Source: CAYOWK01 sp964407665
GTDB lineage: Bacteria > Pseudomonadota > Alphaproteobacteria > Caulobacterales > Hyphomonadaceae
Length of the DNA: 40,020 nt
Reading direction: 5' to 3'
NCBI GenBank assembly: GCA_964407665.1
Contig: CAYOWK010000038.1
Location: 1 to 40,020 of the forward strand
Part shown: piece after piece, positions 31,105 through 40,020 of the stretch
How positions within the stretch are numbered: the first letter of the stretch is position 1
Layout of the letters: each line of letters begins with the position of its first letter
Program-made: the position numbers and the translations under genes
The notes under the pieces: generated by a model
Database searches by the model: none
What the model was told of the DNA's origin: nothing
What the model saw: the letters and a program-made list of their open reading frames with translations, nothing else

Positions 31105-31486
31105 ACGCACTGCCGGGTCCGGCGCTCCTGAGCGGCGCGATCGCGAGCGGCGGGGCCGCCGCGCCGAGTTTGGCGCCGAGGTGTGGCTGAGGCTCAAGGG
31201 CTATCGGATCCTCGAACGGCGGGCCAGGACGCCTGCGGGCGAGATCGATCTGGTCGCCTGCAAGGGCAAGATGCTGGTGTTTGTCGAGGTCAAGGCGCGA
31301 CGCACAGCCGATGCCGCCTTCGAGGCGGTCACGCCCGCGCAGCGCCGCCGCGTCGAAGGGGCTGCGCGCCTGTGGGTGGGCCGCCGCCCGCGCCTCGCAG
31401 ACCATTTCTGGCGCTTTGATGTTGTTGCGATAGTTCCCGGCGCCCTGCCGAGGCACCTGCCGGATGCGTGGCGGCCTCAGACGTAA
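31043..31486 (+). CDS. yraN: YraN/UPF0102 nuclease-like protein
   Basis: A UPF0102 family protein of up to 147 residues. The conserved core GAEVWLRLKGYRILERRARTPAGEIDLVACKGKMLVFVEVKARR begins near residue 43 and carries the E-I-D and E-V-K residues of a restriction-endonuclease-like fold; RFDVVAI is near the end. The first 40 residues overlap the end of rsmI in another frame and are poorly conserved; ATG 31043 or 31049 are the only good start codons ahead of the core. It is known next to rsmI and lpoA in many proteobacteria. Molecular role unproven. Confidence 0.88.
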   Translation: MSMSARCSSGRPEAAIATRSRRTAGSGAPERRDRERRGRRAEFGAEVWLRLKGYRILERRARTPAGEIDLVACKGKMLVFVEVKARRTADAAFEAVTPAQRRRVEGAARLWVGRRPRLADHFWRFDVVAIVPGALPRHLPDAWRPQT

Positions 31487-31579
31487 GGGGTGCACTCCGG
31501 ACTGAGTCAGCGGCGCCCCGAAATCGCCTTATCCGCCCGTCATTCATGACGCACCCGAACCACCCGGAGACGTTGATCC

Positions 31580-32308
31580 ATGTCCGTGCGCCTGTTCGCC
31601 GCCATCGCCGTTGTCGCACTCGGAGGGGCTGGCCTTTCGGCCTGTTCCAACGTCCAGGAGAAGACGACCGGGCAGGCCCTCGACGAGGCCACAGCCGGGA
31701 CGGCCATCAAGTCCAAGCTGTTCGCGGTGGGCGGATTCGAGCGGTTCGGCGAGGTCGATGTCGAGGTAGCAGACCGGCTGGTGCTTCTGGCCGGGCGCGT
31801 GCCATCGGAAGCCGACAAGGCCGACGCCGAGCGCATTGCATGGTCGGTCGGCAAGATCGAGCAGGTCGCCAACGAGCTGGTGGTGACGGATCGGGACCTG
31901 GCGCGTGACGCGCAGGACAGGCTGATCACCGAACGCGTTCGTGCGCACCTGATCGCCAACAGGGCCGTCAAGGGGCTCAACTATAACGTTCAGGTCTTCG
32001 ACGGGAACGTCTATCTGCTGGGGTTCGCCGGCTCCGAGCTGGAGCTGCAGACCGCCGCCGAGGCGACCGCAAAGATTGGCGGCGTGAAGCGGGTCGTGTC
32101 CTACGTGAAGGTCAGGGGCGCCCGGGCCGAACCGCAAGTCTATGGCGCGACCCTGGCTGCTCCGGCGCAGGCGGCGGAGCCGACCTACGCCCCGCTTGTC
32201 GCTGCTGAGCCCAAGTCCGAGGGCGGTTATTCCGACCCCTATGCGCGCGGCGCCTCGACGCCGCCGCCGTCGGAAATCCAGGGTTCGTCGCTGCCGCCGG
32301 TCCCGTAG
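31580..32308 (+). CDS. dual-BON-domain lipoprotein (DolP/YraP-like)
   Basis: A 242-residue lipoprotein: signal ending in GLSAC (Cys22), then two BON domains, the first about residues 45-100 (DVEVADRLVLLAGRVPSEADKADAERIAWSV) and the second about 105-175 (VRAHLIANRAVKGLNYNVQVFDGNVYLLG). A Pro/Ala/Ser-rich tail of about 65 residues follows. E. coli DolP helps keep the outer membrane intact and lies in the same lpoA-yraN neighbourhood, so this is probably its counterpart. The longer Pro-rich tail is not seen in the E. coli protein. GGAG lies a little far before the ATG. Confidence 0.87.
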   Translation: MSVRLFAAIAVVALGGAGLSACSNVQEKTTGQALDEATAGTAIKSKLFAVGGFERFGEVDVEVADRLVLLAGRVPSEADKADAERIAWSVGKIEQVANELVVTDRDLARDAQDRLITERVRAHLIANRAVKGLNYNVQVFDGNVYLLGFAGSELELQTAAEATAKIGGVKRVVSYVKVRGARAEPQVYGATLAAPAQAAEPTYAPLVAAEPKSEGGYSDPYARGASTPPPSEIQGSSLPPVP

Positions 32309-32399
32309 AGCCCGGACTTTGCGCTGCCGCGATTGCCGCGGGCCTTTGCGGGCACTATCTGACTCAGGCCGTCATCAGGGCGCCTGAGGAATTCCACGC

Positions 32400-33347
32400 A
32401 TGTCGCTGCGCATCGCTGTCCAGATGGATCCGCTTGAGACCGTCAAACCGGCCGGCGACACCACATTCATGATGATCGAGGAGGCGCAGGCGCGTGGGCA
32501 TCGTGTCTGGGTCTATGGCGTCGATCAGCTGTCGTACCGCGAGGGCAGGGTGACGGCGCACGCCCGTCCGGCGAAGGTGTTTCCCGGGCGTACGCCCCAT
32601 GCGGAGTTCGAGCCCGCCGCGGAGCTGGACCTGCGCGAAGACGTCGATGTCGTGCTGATGCGGCAGGATCCGCCCTTCCATCTGGGCTACATTACCGCCG
32701 CGCACCTGCTGGAGCTGGTCTCAGACCGGACACTCGTGGTGAACGATCCTGCCGGTGTCCGCTCCAGCCCTGAAAAGGTGCTGCCGCTGATGTATCCGGA
32801 GCTGATGCCGCCGACCCTGATCTCGCGCGATCTCGCGCAGATGCAGGCGTTCCGCGAGCACCATGGCGACATCGTCATCAAGCCGCTCTACGGCCATGGC
32901 GGATCCGGCGTCCTCAAGGTGGGACGTGACGACGGCAACCTCGAAGCCATCGTGGACCTGTTCCAGAAGCTTGGGTCCGAGCCCTTCATCGCCCAGGCGT
33001 TCCTGCCGGCTGTGTCCGAGGGCGACAAGCGCATCCTGATCGTTGACGGCGAGCCGGTCGGTGCGATCAATCGGCGTCCGCCCGAAGGCGCGATCCGCTC
33101 CAACCTCGTGGTGGGCGGCACGGCCGAGGCGACGGAACTCACGGCGCGCGAACGGGAGATCTGCGCCGCCATCGGTCCGGAACTGCGCAAGCGGGGACTG
33201 TTGTTCGTGGGGATCGACGTCATCGGCGGCCGGATGACCGAGATCAACGTAACCTCGCCGACCGGCGCCCGGGCGCTGAAGAACCTCGCGGGTCTCGATG
33301 CTGTCGCCCGCATGTGGGACGTGATCGAGGCGAAGCGGGCCGAATAG
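32400..33347 (+). CDS. gshB: glutathione synthetase
   Basis: GshB joins glycine to gamma-glutamylcysteine using ATP. The 315-residue protein has IAVQMDPLETVKPAGDTTFMMIEEAQARGH at the N-terminus, DVVLMRQDPPFHLGYITAAHLLE, the ATP-grasp segment DIVIKPLYGHGGSGVLKV, AQAFLPAVSEGDKRILIVDGEP and GIDVIGGRMTEINVTSPTG with the metal ligands. Length is normal. GAGGA precedes the ATG. It follows the BON lipoprotein on the same strand and precedes yifB; the gshB-yifB order is frequent in alphaproteobacteria. The product supports the glyoxalase at 12.8 kb and, possibly, the GST-kappa-like protein at 4 kb. Confidence 0.97.
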   Translation: MSLRIAVQMDPLETVKPAGDTTFMMIEEAQARGHRVWVYGVDQLSYREGRVTAHARPAKVFPGRTPHAEFEPAAELDLREDVDVVLMRQDPPFHLGYITAAHLLELVSDRTLVVNDPAGVRSSPEKVLPLMYPELMPPTLISRDLAQMQAFREHHGDIVIKPLYGHGGSGVLKVGRDDGNLEAIVDLFQKLGSEPFIAQAFLPAVSEGDKRILIVDGEPVGAINRRPPEGAIRSNLVVGGTAEATELTAREREICAAIGPELRKRGLLFVGIDVIGGRMTEINVTSPTGARALKNLAGLDAVARMWDVIEAKRAE

Positions 33348-33438
33348 TGCGACCCGCATAGATTCCGCTTGTTCCTGTAATGTTCCGTGTGTTAACGGTT
33401 GTCCCGGGTTGCTCAGCGATTGGGATGCGGGGACGGGC

Positions 33439-34995
33439 ATGTCGGGGGGTATCAGCCGGGTCACGACCTTCGCGTTCGAGGGCGTCGAGGCGCGACCGGT
33501 GGACGTTCAGGTCCAGCTGACCGCGGGCTCGCCGGTCTTCATCATTGTCGGCCTTCCGGACAAGGCGGTGGGTGAAAGCCGCGAGCGGGTGAGGGCGGCG
33601 TTCTCGGCGCTCGGGCTGGCCCTGCCGCCGTCCCGGGTGCTGGTGAATCTCGCTCCGGCCGATCTTCCCAAAGAGGGCAGCCACTACGATCTTGCGATTG
33701 CGCTTGCGATCCTTGCCGCCATCGGCGCGATGCCGCGCGATGCGCTGGACCGCGTGGCGGCGATTTGCGAACTCGCGCTCGATGGCGGGCTAGCGCAGAC
33801 ATCCGGCGCCCTGCCTGCGGCGATGGCGGCGGAGAGTCTCGATCTGGCGCTGGTCTGTCCGGCGTCGTCCGGGGCGGAGGCGGCCTGGTCCGGCGGCACG
33901 GTGCTGGCGGCGCCCAGTCTGATTGCGCTGATCAACCACTTCAACGGCACGCGTGCGATCATGCCGGCGCGCCCGGGTGAGCTTGGCGATGCGCCGCCCG
34001 TTGCGGACCTGCGCGACGTGAAGGGCCAGGAGGGCGCCAAGCGCGCGCTGGAGATCGCGGCTGCAGGCGGTCACAATCTTCTGATGACCGGCCCTCCGGG
34101 ATCGGGAAAATCGATGCTGGCGCAGCGCCTGCCAGGCCTGCTGCCGCCGCTGTCGGCGCGCGAGCTGCTGGAAGTCAGCCAGATCCATTCGATTGCGGGC
34201 ATGCTGGAGCGTGGGCAGCTGTCGCGCGCCCGGCCGTTCCGCGCGCCGCACCACTCGGCCAGCATGGCGGCGATGGTGGGCGGCGGAGCCAAGGCACGGC
34301 CCGGCGAGGCGTCTTTAGCCCATCACGGCGTGCTTTTTCTGGACGAACTGCCGGAGTTCACATCGCAGGTTCTGGATTCGCTCCGTCAGCCGCTTGAGGG
34401 CGGCGAGGCGGTCATCAGCCGGGCCAACCGGCACGTGCGTTATCCCAGCCGGTTCCAGCTGATCGCGGCGGCCAACCCGTGCAAGTGCGGCGGCGGGGCG
34501 GGAGCATTTGCCTGCCGCCGCGGGCCTGCCTGCCAGGCGCAGTATTTCAGCCGTCTGTCGGGACCCTTCCTGGATCGCATCGACCTGTTCGTGGACGTCG
34601 AGCAGGTGACCGCCGCCGATCTGTCGCTGCCGCCGCCTGCAGAAGGCACGGCGGAGGCCGCCGCCCGGGTGGGAGCTGCACGCGCCAGCCAGCAGGCTCG
34701 CTATGACGGCGCAGACAGCGGCCGCAGACCGGTGAATGCGGATGCGCCGGGCGCCGACATCGAGGCGCTCTGCCGACTCGATTCGGCGGGTCGGGCGCTT
34801 CTGACGCAGGCAGCCGAGACCATGAACCTGTCGGCCCGCGCCTTTCATCGCGTGTTGAAGGTCGCCCGCACCATTGCCGATCTCGATGGAGCCGAACGCA
34901 CCGCCCGTCTGCATGTGGCGGAGGCGCTCACCTACCGGTTCCGCCCGGCTGGCGAGGCGGCGCAGGTCCGCCTGTCCTCGAAGCTGGCCGGCTAA
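33439..34995 (+). CDS. YifB/ComM-family AAA+ ATPase (Mg-chelatase-like)
   Basis: A 518-residue AAA+ protein related to ComM, a helicase that helps recombination during natural transformation. The N-terminal Lon-like ChlI domain has VQVQLTAGSPVFIIVGLPDKAVGESRERVR and LAPADLPKEGSHYDLAIAL. The ATPase domain has Walker A GPPGSGKS (218-225), HHSASMAAMVGGG, Walker B VLFLDELPE (about 298-306) and a Cys-rich segment NPCKCGG…FACRRGPACQAQY that may bind metal; a C-terminal lid helical domain has MNLSARAFHRVLKVARTIADL. ATG 33439 is in the family position. DNA uptake genes are not in the window. Confidence 0.93.
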   Translation: MSGGISRVTTFAFEGVEARPVDVQVQLTAGSPVFIIVGLPDKAVGESRERVRAAFSALGLALPPSRVLVNLAPADLPKEGSHYDLAIALAILAAIGAMPRDALDRVAAICELALDGGLAQTSGALPAAMAAESLDLALVCPASSGAEAAWSGGTVLAAPSLIALINHFNGTRAIMPARPGELGDAPPVADLRDVKGQEGAKRALEIAAAGGHNLLMTGPPGSGKSMLAQRLPGLLPPLSARELLEVSQIHSIAGMLERGQLSRARPFRAPHHSASMAAMVGGGAKARPGEASLAHHGVLFLDELPEFTSQVLDSLRQPLEGGEAVISRANRHVRYPSRFQLIAAANPCKCGGGAGAFACRRGPACQAQYFSRLSGPFLDRIDLFVDVEQVTAADLSLPPPAEGTAEAAARVGAARASQQARYDGADSGRRPVNADAPGADIEALCRLDSAGRALLTQAAETMNLSARAFHRVLKVARTIADLDGAERTARLHVAEALTYRFRPAGEAAQVRLSSKLAG

Positions 34996-35044
34996 AGGCG
35001 GGTCGCGCCCAGCCCCGTTAAGCCTCTGGTGAGCGGGGCCGGGC

Positions 35045-36898
35045 ATGGTCGCCTCCATGGCCTCAGTTTCCCAATCCTCCGGCCCGGCCCGGCGCAGCCC
35101 CGCCAAAGCCGCCGATCCGAAATCCGGCCCGTCCGGACCGGCTGCGGCAGGACCGGTTACCCCGGGACCGGACCTTTGCGGTTTGGCGCTTGCGGCCAAG
35201 ACCTTTCCCGGCGCTGCGATCTGTATCGACGAGCGCGGGCGGATCGTTTCCGCCAGCCCGCTGTCGGGCTTCATGGAAGACATGCGCTGCCCGTTTCCGT
35301 TGCCTGAAACGCCGGGCAGCTTCACGCTGGAGGACGCCGCCGGGCGCCGCTGGCGCGTATCCGCTTCGGCCGGGGGACGGCGCCTCGCGGCGGCGGACCC
35401 CAAGAACGACGAACCGGATGCGGAGCACAGGTTCACGGCGGCGGTCAGCCACGAGATCCGCACGCCGCTGAACGGCATTCTGGGCATGGCGTCCCTGCTC
35501 GAGGAGACGCGGCTTGCGCCTGACCAGCGGGAATATGTCTCGGCCATCCGCAAGAGCGGCTCCCGGCTGCTCGATCTGCTCAACAACGTGCTGGATTACT
35601 CCCGCATGGAGCAGGGCGACCTGCCGCTCGAGTATGCGCCGTTCACGCCGGCGGACCTCGTGCAGGATGTCGCCGAGCTGCTGGCTCCGCGGGCGCACTC
35701 GGCCGGGCTGGACCTTGCAGGCATTGTCGACGCCGATCTGCCGGGCCGCATGGTCGGCGATTCCGGTCGGCTGCGGCAGATCCTGTTCAACCTGACCGGC
35801 AACGCCGTGAAGTTCACGGAAGCCGGCGCTGTGCTGATTGAGGCGCGCCCCGGACCTGACGGCTCCGGTCTGTCGCTGATCGTGCGCGACACCGGCATGG
35901 GGATACCCGCCGAGGCGCAGGGCCGCCTGTTCGAGGCGTTCGGCCAGGCGCGCGCCTCGGACGCGCGCCGCGATGGCGGCGTCGGTCTCGGGCTGGCGAT
36001 TGTTGCGCGGCTGGTCTCGGCCATGAAGGGCAAGGTCACGGTCGTGTCGGCGCCGGGCGAGGGCGCCGTGTTCCGTGTGGACCTGCCGCTGGCAGCCGAC
36101 CCGTCGATCGACATGGCGCACCTGCCGGTGCGCCGAAAAAAGCGGCCGCTGAAGATCGGGGTCTGCCTGCCGGCCGCGTCGTCGCTCGCCGTCTTTTCGG
36201 CGCTGGCGGGGGAGGGGGGTTACGCTGTCCCGGCCGGGAGCGCGCCTGATGCAGCGGACGTGCTGCTGCTGGACGCCGCCAGCGCGCCGGCGCTCATCCG
36301 CAGGGAGGCGGCGCAGAAGCCCGTACTGGTCGTATTGCGACCGGAAGACAGGGCGCGCATCGAACAGTTCATGGCCATGGGCTGTGCCGGGTATCTGATC
36401 CGCCCGCTCCGGGCGCCCTCTGTCCGGGAACGGGTCCGGCTCGCGCTCGCCGGGACGGATGCGGCGAAGGCCGCCGAGGCGTCTGCAACCCCCGCCGAGC
36501 GGGGCCGGGTGCTGATCGCCGACGACAATGCGGTCAACGCGCTGCTGGCCAGCCGGGCGCTCAAGGCCGCGGGCTATCGCACCGATACTGCGGGAACCGG
36601 CGCCGAGGCGCTGGAACGCGCAAGCGAAACGGCCTATTCGGTTATCTTCATGGACATCCGGATGCCGGTCATGGACGGAATCGAAGCGGCGAGGCGCATT
36701 CGCGGACTGGAGGGCGCCGCCGGCGCCGTTCCCATCGTGGCGCTGACGGCCGACATCGATTCAGACACGGAATCGCGGGCGCGGGCCGCAGGCGTGAATG
36801 CAATCGCCGCCAAGCCGATCGACCCCGCCAGCCTCCGCCGCCTCGCTGACCGGTGGAGCGCCTTCAGCGCCGCAGCCACAGAGGCAAAGACGGTATGA
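35045..36898 (+). CDS. soluble hybrid histidine kinase with two receiver-type domains
   Basis: A 617-residue kinase without membrane segments. A Pro/Ala-rich start (about 1-45) leads to a short PAS-like region (FPGAAICIDERGRIVSASPLSGFM). HisKA has SHEIRTPLNGILGM with His136; HATPase has NLTGNAVKFTEAG, VRDTGMGIP and GGVGLGLAIVARL. A middle segment of about 110 residues resembles a degenerate receiver (no acidic pair, Arg instead of the Lys). The C-terminal receiver is complete: LIADDNAVN, FMDIRMPVMDG with Asp537, ALTAD and AAKPID. It lacks an Hpt domain, so a phosphotransfer partner lies elsewhere. Its stop overlaps the start of the AmpG-like gene (ATGA), giving tight coupling. Confidence 0.9.
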   Translation: MVASMASVSQSSGPARRSPAKAADPKSGPSGPAAAGPVTPGPDLCGLALAAKTFPGAAICIDERGRIVSASPLSGFMEDMRCPFPLPETPGSFTLEDAAGRRWRVSASAGGRRLAAADPKNDEPDAEHRFTAAVSHEIRTPLNGILGMASLLEETRLAPDQREYVSAIRKSGSRLLDLLNNVLDYSRMEQGDLPLEYAPFTPADLVQDVAELLAPRAHSAGLDLAGIVDADLPGRMVGDSGRLRQILFNLTGNAVKFTEAGAVLIEARPGPDGSGLSLIVRDTGMGIPAEAQGRLFEAFGQARASDARRDGGVGLGLAIVARLVSAMKGKVTVVSAPGEGAVFRVDLPLAADPSIDMAHLPVRRKKRPLKIGVCLPAASSLAVFSALAGEGGYAVPAGSAPDAADVLLLDAASAPALIRREAAQKPVLVVLRPEDRARIEQFMAMGCAGYLIRPLRAPSVRERVRLALAGTDAAKAAEASATPAERGRVLIADDNAVNALLASRALKAAGYRTDTAGTGAEALERASETAYSVIFMDIRMPVMDGIEAARRIRGLEGAAGAVPIVALTADIDSDTESRARAAGVNAIAAKPIDPASLRRLADRWSAFSAAATEAKTV

Positions 36899-38673
36899 GT
36901 GATGCAGCCGTGACGCCGGGCGCCAAGCCGACCCCGCCGGTGAAGACGGCGCCCCGGTGGCTGCGCGCGCTGCGCTCGCTGCACGACCGCAAGATGCTCG
37001 CTATGCTGTTGCTGGCGCTGGCGGCGGGTCTTCCCTACGGCGCCGTTCTCGGCACGCTCAATGCCTGGCTGACGTCTGAAGGCATTACGCCCAGCCAGAT
37101 CGGCATCCTCAACTTCATCATCCTGGCCTACAGCTTCAAGCTGATCTGGTCGCCGGGCTTCCAGAAGGCGTGGTTCCCGCGCATCGGCATTCCATTCCTC
37201 GCCCGGTTTGGGCCGCGCCGCAGCTGGCTGCTCTGCATGCAGTTGCTGATTGCTGGCCTGCTGTCGCTGCTGGCCCTGTCGCGACCGTCCGAGGGCGTCG
37301 GCTACCTGGCGCTGATCAGCGTCATCGTCGCCATTTCCTCGTCCATCCACGACATCGTTCTGGAGGCGTGGCGGATCGAGATCGCGGAGACCGAGGAAGA
37401 CAAGGACCTGATGTCCGCTGTCTACCAGCTCGGCTACCGCATGGCGGCGCTGTTCACGGGCATGTTCGCGCTGATCCTCGCCGACCACATGCCGTGGTCC
37501 AGCATCTATCTGATCATCGCGCTGGGCATGGTGGCGGCGTCGGCCGGAACGCTGGTAGCGCCGGAGCCGGACCATTCCCAGGATCAGGCCGGCGGCCGTG
37601 ACGCCCGCCCGACCTTCGCCTCAAAGCTGTCTACGGGAACCGTTCGCGCCAGCGTCGGCGTCGTGATGGCGGGTTGGGCGGTGGCCATCGCCATCATCGC
37701 CGTCTTCTTCGTGCAGTCGTTGACGCAGACGCCGCCGCCGTCCACGTCGGTCTTCACACGGGTGCAGGCGCCGATCATCGTGGCCCTGCTGATCCTGCTG
37801 CCCGGCCTGCTGGCGGCCTGGCTGTTGCGCCGGGGAGCGGTCGCTGCGCCGCATGCTGCGCCGTCGGGCGGGCTGGTTGCGAAAGCGGCGGATGCGCTGT
37901 TCCACACGATCCTCGATCCGCTTATGGATCTGGTGCAGAGGCTTCGCGGCGCCGTGATCCTCGTGCTCGCGCTTGTCCTGATGTACCGGTTCGTCGACCT
38001 GATCTGGGGCGGCTTCGCCTATCCCTTCTATCTGGGTGATCCGACGGTCGGCCTCACGGGCGATCCCTCGATCAGTCAGGGTGCGCTTGGCCACACCAAC
38101 ACCGATGTCGCCATTGCCTCGAAAACCATTGGCGTCTTCATGACCATTGCCGGATCGGTGATAGGCGGGGCCGCGCTGATCTTCATCGGGCGCCTGCCGT
38201 GTCTGGTGTTTGGCGCGTTCGTGGCGGCGATCACCAACGTGATCTTTGCCGATCTGGCGGCGGGCGGGGCAGGGATGGACGCCTTCCTGTCGTTCACCGG
38301 GCTGGGACAGGTGCTGTCCACGTTTGGCGACGAGCGTCTGGCCCGGCTGATTGTCGCGATTGCGGCGGAGAATGTCGCGGGCGGCTTCGCGAGCGTCGCC
38401 TTCGTCGCCTATCTGACAGCGATGGTGAACCGCAAGTTCGCCGCCGTGCAGTATGCGCTGCTGGGGTCTCTGGTGATGCTTGTGGGCTCGCTTGGCCGGG
38501 CCGAGTTGGGCACCTTCATCGAGACGAAGGGCTACCACGACTTCTTCATCGTGACGGCATGGATCGGGATGATTGCGGTTGCGCTGGCGGCGGCCGAATG
38601 GGCGCGTCAGGCGCTGTCGAAGCCGGGAGCCGCCGAAGACGAGGACGCCGCGCCGGAAGCCAGCGCGGCGTGA
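36895..38673 (+). CDS. AmpG-like MFS muropeptide permease
   Basis: A 592-residue major facilitator protein with about 12-14 membrane segments. LLALAAGLPYGAVLGTLNAWLTSEGITPSQIGILNFIILAYSFKLIWSP is the AmpG-family N-terminal pattern, and later helices include FAYPFYLGDPTVGL and ENVAGGFASVAFVAYLTAMVNRKFAAVQYALLGSL, also typical. AmpG imports anhydro-muropeptides for recycling; in some bacteria these induce beta-lactamase. A class A beta-lactamase is at 19.3 kb. The protein has a long central stretch between helix sets (about residues 220-355). It starts inside the kinase stop codon. It ends 22 bases before the convergent malic enzyme gene. Confidence 0.88.
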   Translation: MSDAAVTPGAKPTPPVKTAPRWLRALRSLHDRKMLAMLLLALAAGLPYGAVLGTLNAWLTSEGITPSQIGILNFIILAYSFKLIWSPGFQKAWFPRIGIPFLARFGPRRSWLLCMQLLIAGLLSLLALSRPSEGVGYLALISVIVAISSSIHDIVLEAWRIEIAETEEDKDLMSAVYQLGYRMAALFTGMFALILADHMPWSSIYLIIALGMVAASAGTLVAPEPDHSQDQAGGRDARPTFASKLSTGTVRASVGVVMAGWAVAIAIIAVFFVQSLTQTPPPSTSVFTRVQAPIIVALLILLPGLLAAWLLRRGAVAAPHAAPSGGLVAKAADALFHTILDPLMDLVQRLRGAVILVLALVLMYRFVDLIWGGFAYPFYLGDPTVGLTGDPSISQGALGHTNTDVAIASKTIGVFMTIAGSVIGGAALIFIGRLPCLVFGAFVAAITNVIFADLAAGGAGMDAFLSFTGLGQVLSTFGDERLARLIVAIAAENVAGGFASVAFVAYLTAMVNRKFAAVQYALLGSLVMLVGSLGRAELGTFIETKGYHDFFIVTAWIGMIAVALAAAEWARQALSKPGAAEDEDAAPEASAA

Positions 38674-38695
38674 GCCTGTCCCGAGGGTCTGTACC

Positions 38696-40020
<1,325 letters not shown>

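Overview
The window looks like chromosomal DNA from a GC-rich alphaproteobacterium, most likely of the Hyphomonadaceae/Caulobacterales type. The grounds are the hrcA-grpE and rph/rdgB/hemW neighbourhood, a UrcA-family secreted protein, a HisKA_2-type kinase, a class A beta-lactamase with an AmpG-type permease, and many short dispersed palindromic repeats between genes. Species placement is inference. No tRNA, rRNA, CRISPR array, transposase or integrase gene was seen.

Layout. Positions 1-582 hold the last third or so of hslU, joined abruptly at about base 72 to A+T-rich DNA that does not continue the gene. Positions 0.6-6.6 kb carry a HisKA_2 kinase with a Crp/Fnr regulator, a small helical protein, an HxlR regulator divergent from an SDR enzyme and a GST-kappa-like isomerase, then a PfkB sugar/nucleoside kinase divergent from an ATP-grasp enzyme. 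Positions 6636-7515 have no credible gene: they hold REP-like palindromes and a hairpin-dense stretch that may be a structured RNA on the minus strand. A lipoprotein amidohydrolase and a luciferase-like monooxygenase follow. Positions 10.44-11.44 kb are a small anomaly: a low-GC gene for a secreted protein lies between the intact 3' end of nth and a second, decayed copy of that same 3' end.

Positions 11.4-18.6 kb are mostly housekeeping: nth, DUF2244, gloA, amidase, dapB, grpE, hrcA and rph. A heat-shock-like promoter sits just before hrcA. Between rph and rdgB lies a block of accessory genes: a PQ-loop-like membrane protein, a class A beta-lactamase, a 2OG-Fe(II) oxygenase, a Nudix hydrolase, a UrcA protein and an XRE/DUF2975 pair. 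A response regulator and membrane histidine kinase sit between rdgB and hemW. After a membrane glycosyltransferase comes a cell-envelope cluster that recalls the E. coli rsmI-lpoA-yraN-dolP locus: an LpoA-like lipoprotein divergent from rsmI, then yraN, a dual-BON lipoprotein, gshB and a YifB/ComM-type AAA protein. A soluble hybrid histidine kinase is translationally coupled to an AmpG-like transporter, and the window ends inside a maeB-type malic enzyme.

The most unusual items are the duplicated nth 3' end around a foreign-looking gene, the hairpin-dense RNA candidate at 6.75-7.12 kb, an SDR whose catalytic tyrosine position reads phenylalanine, the overlapping divergent start codons of the lpoA-like gene and rsmI, and the kinase-AmpG coupling.
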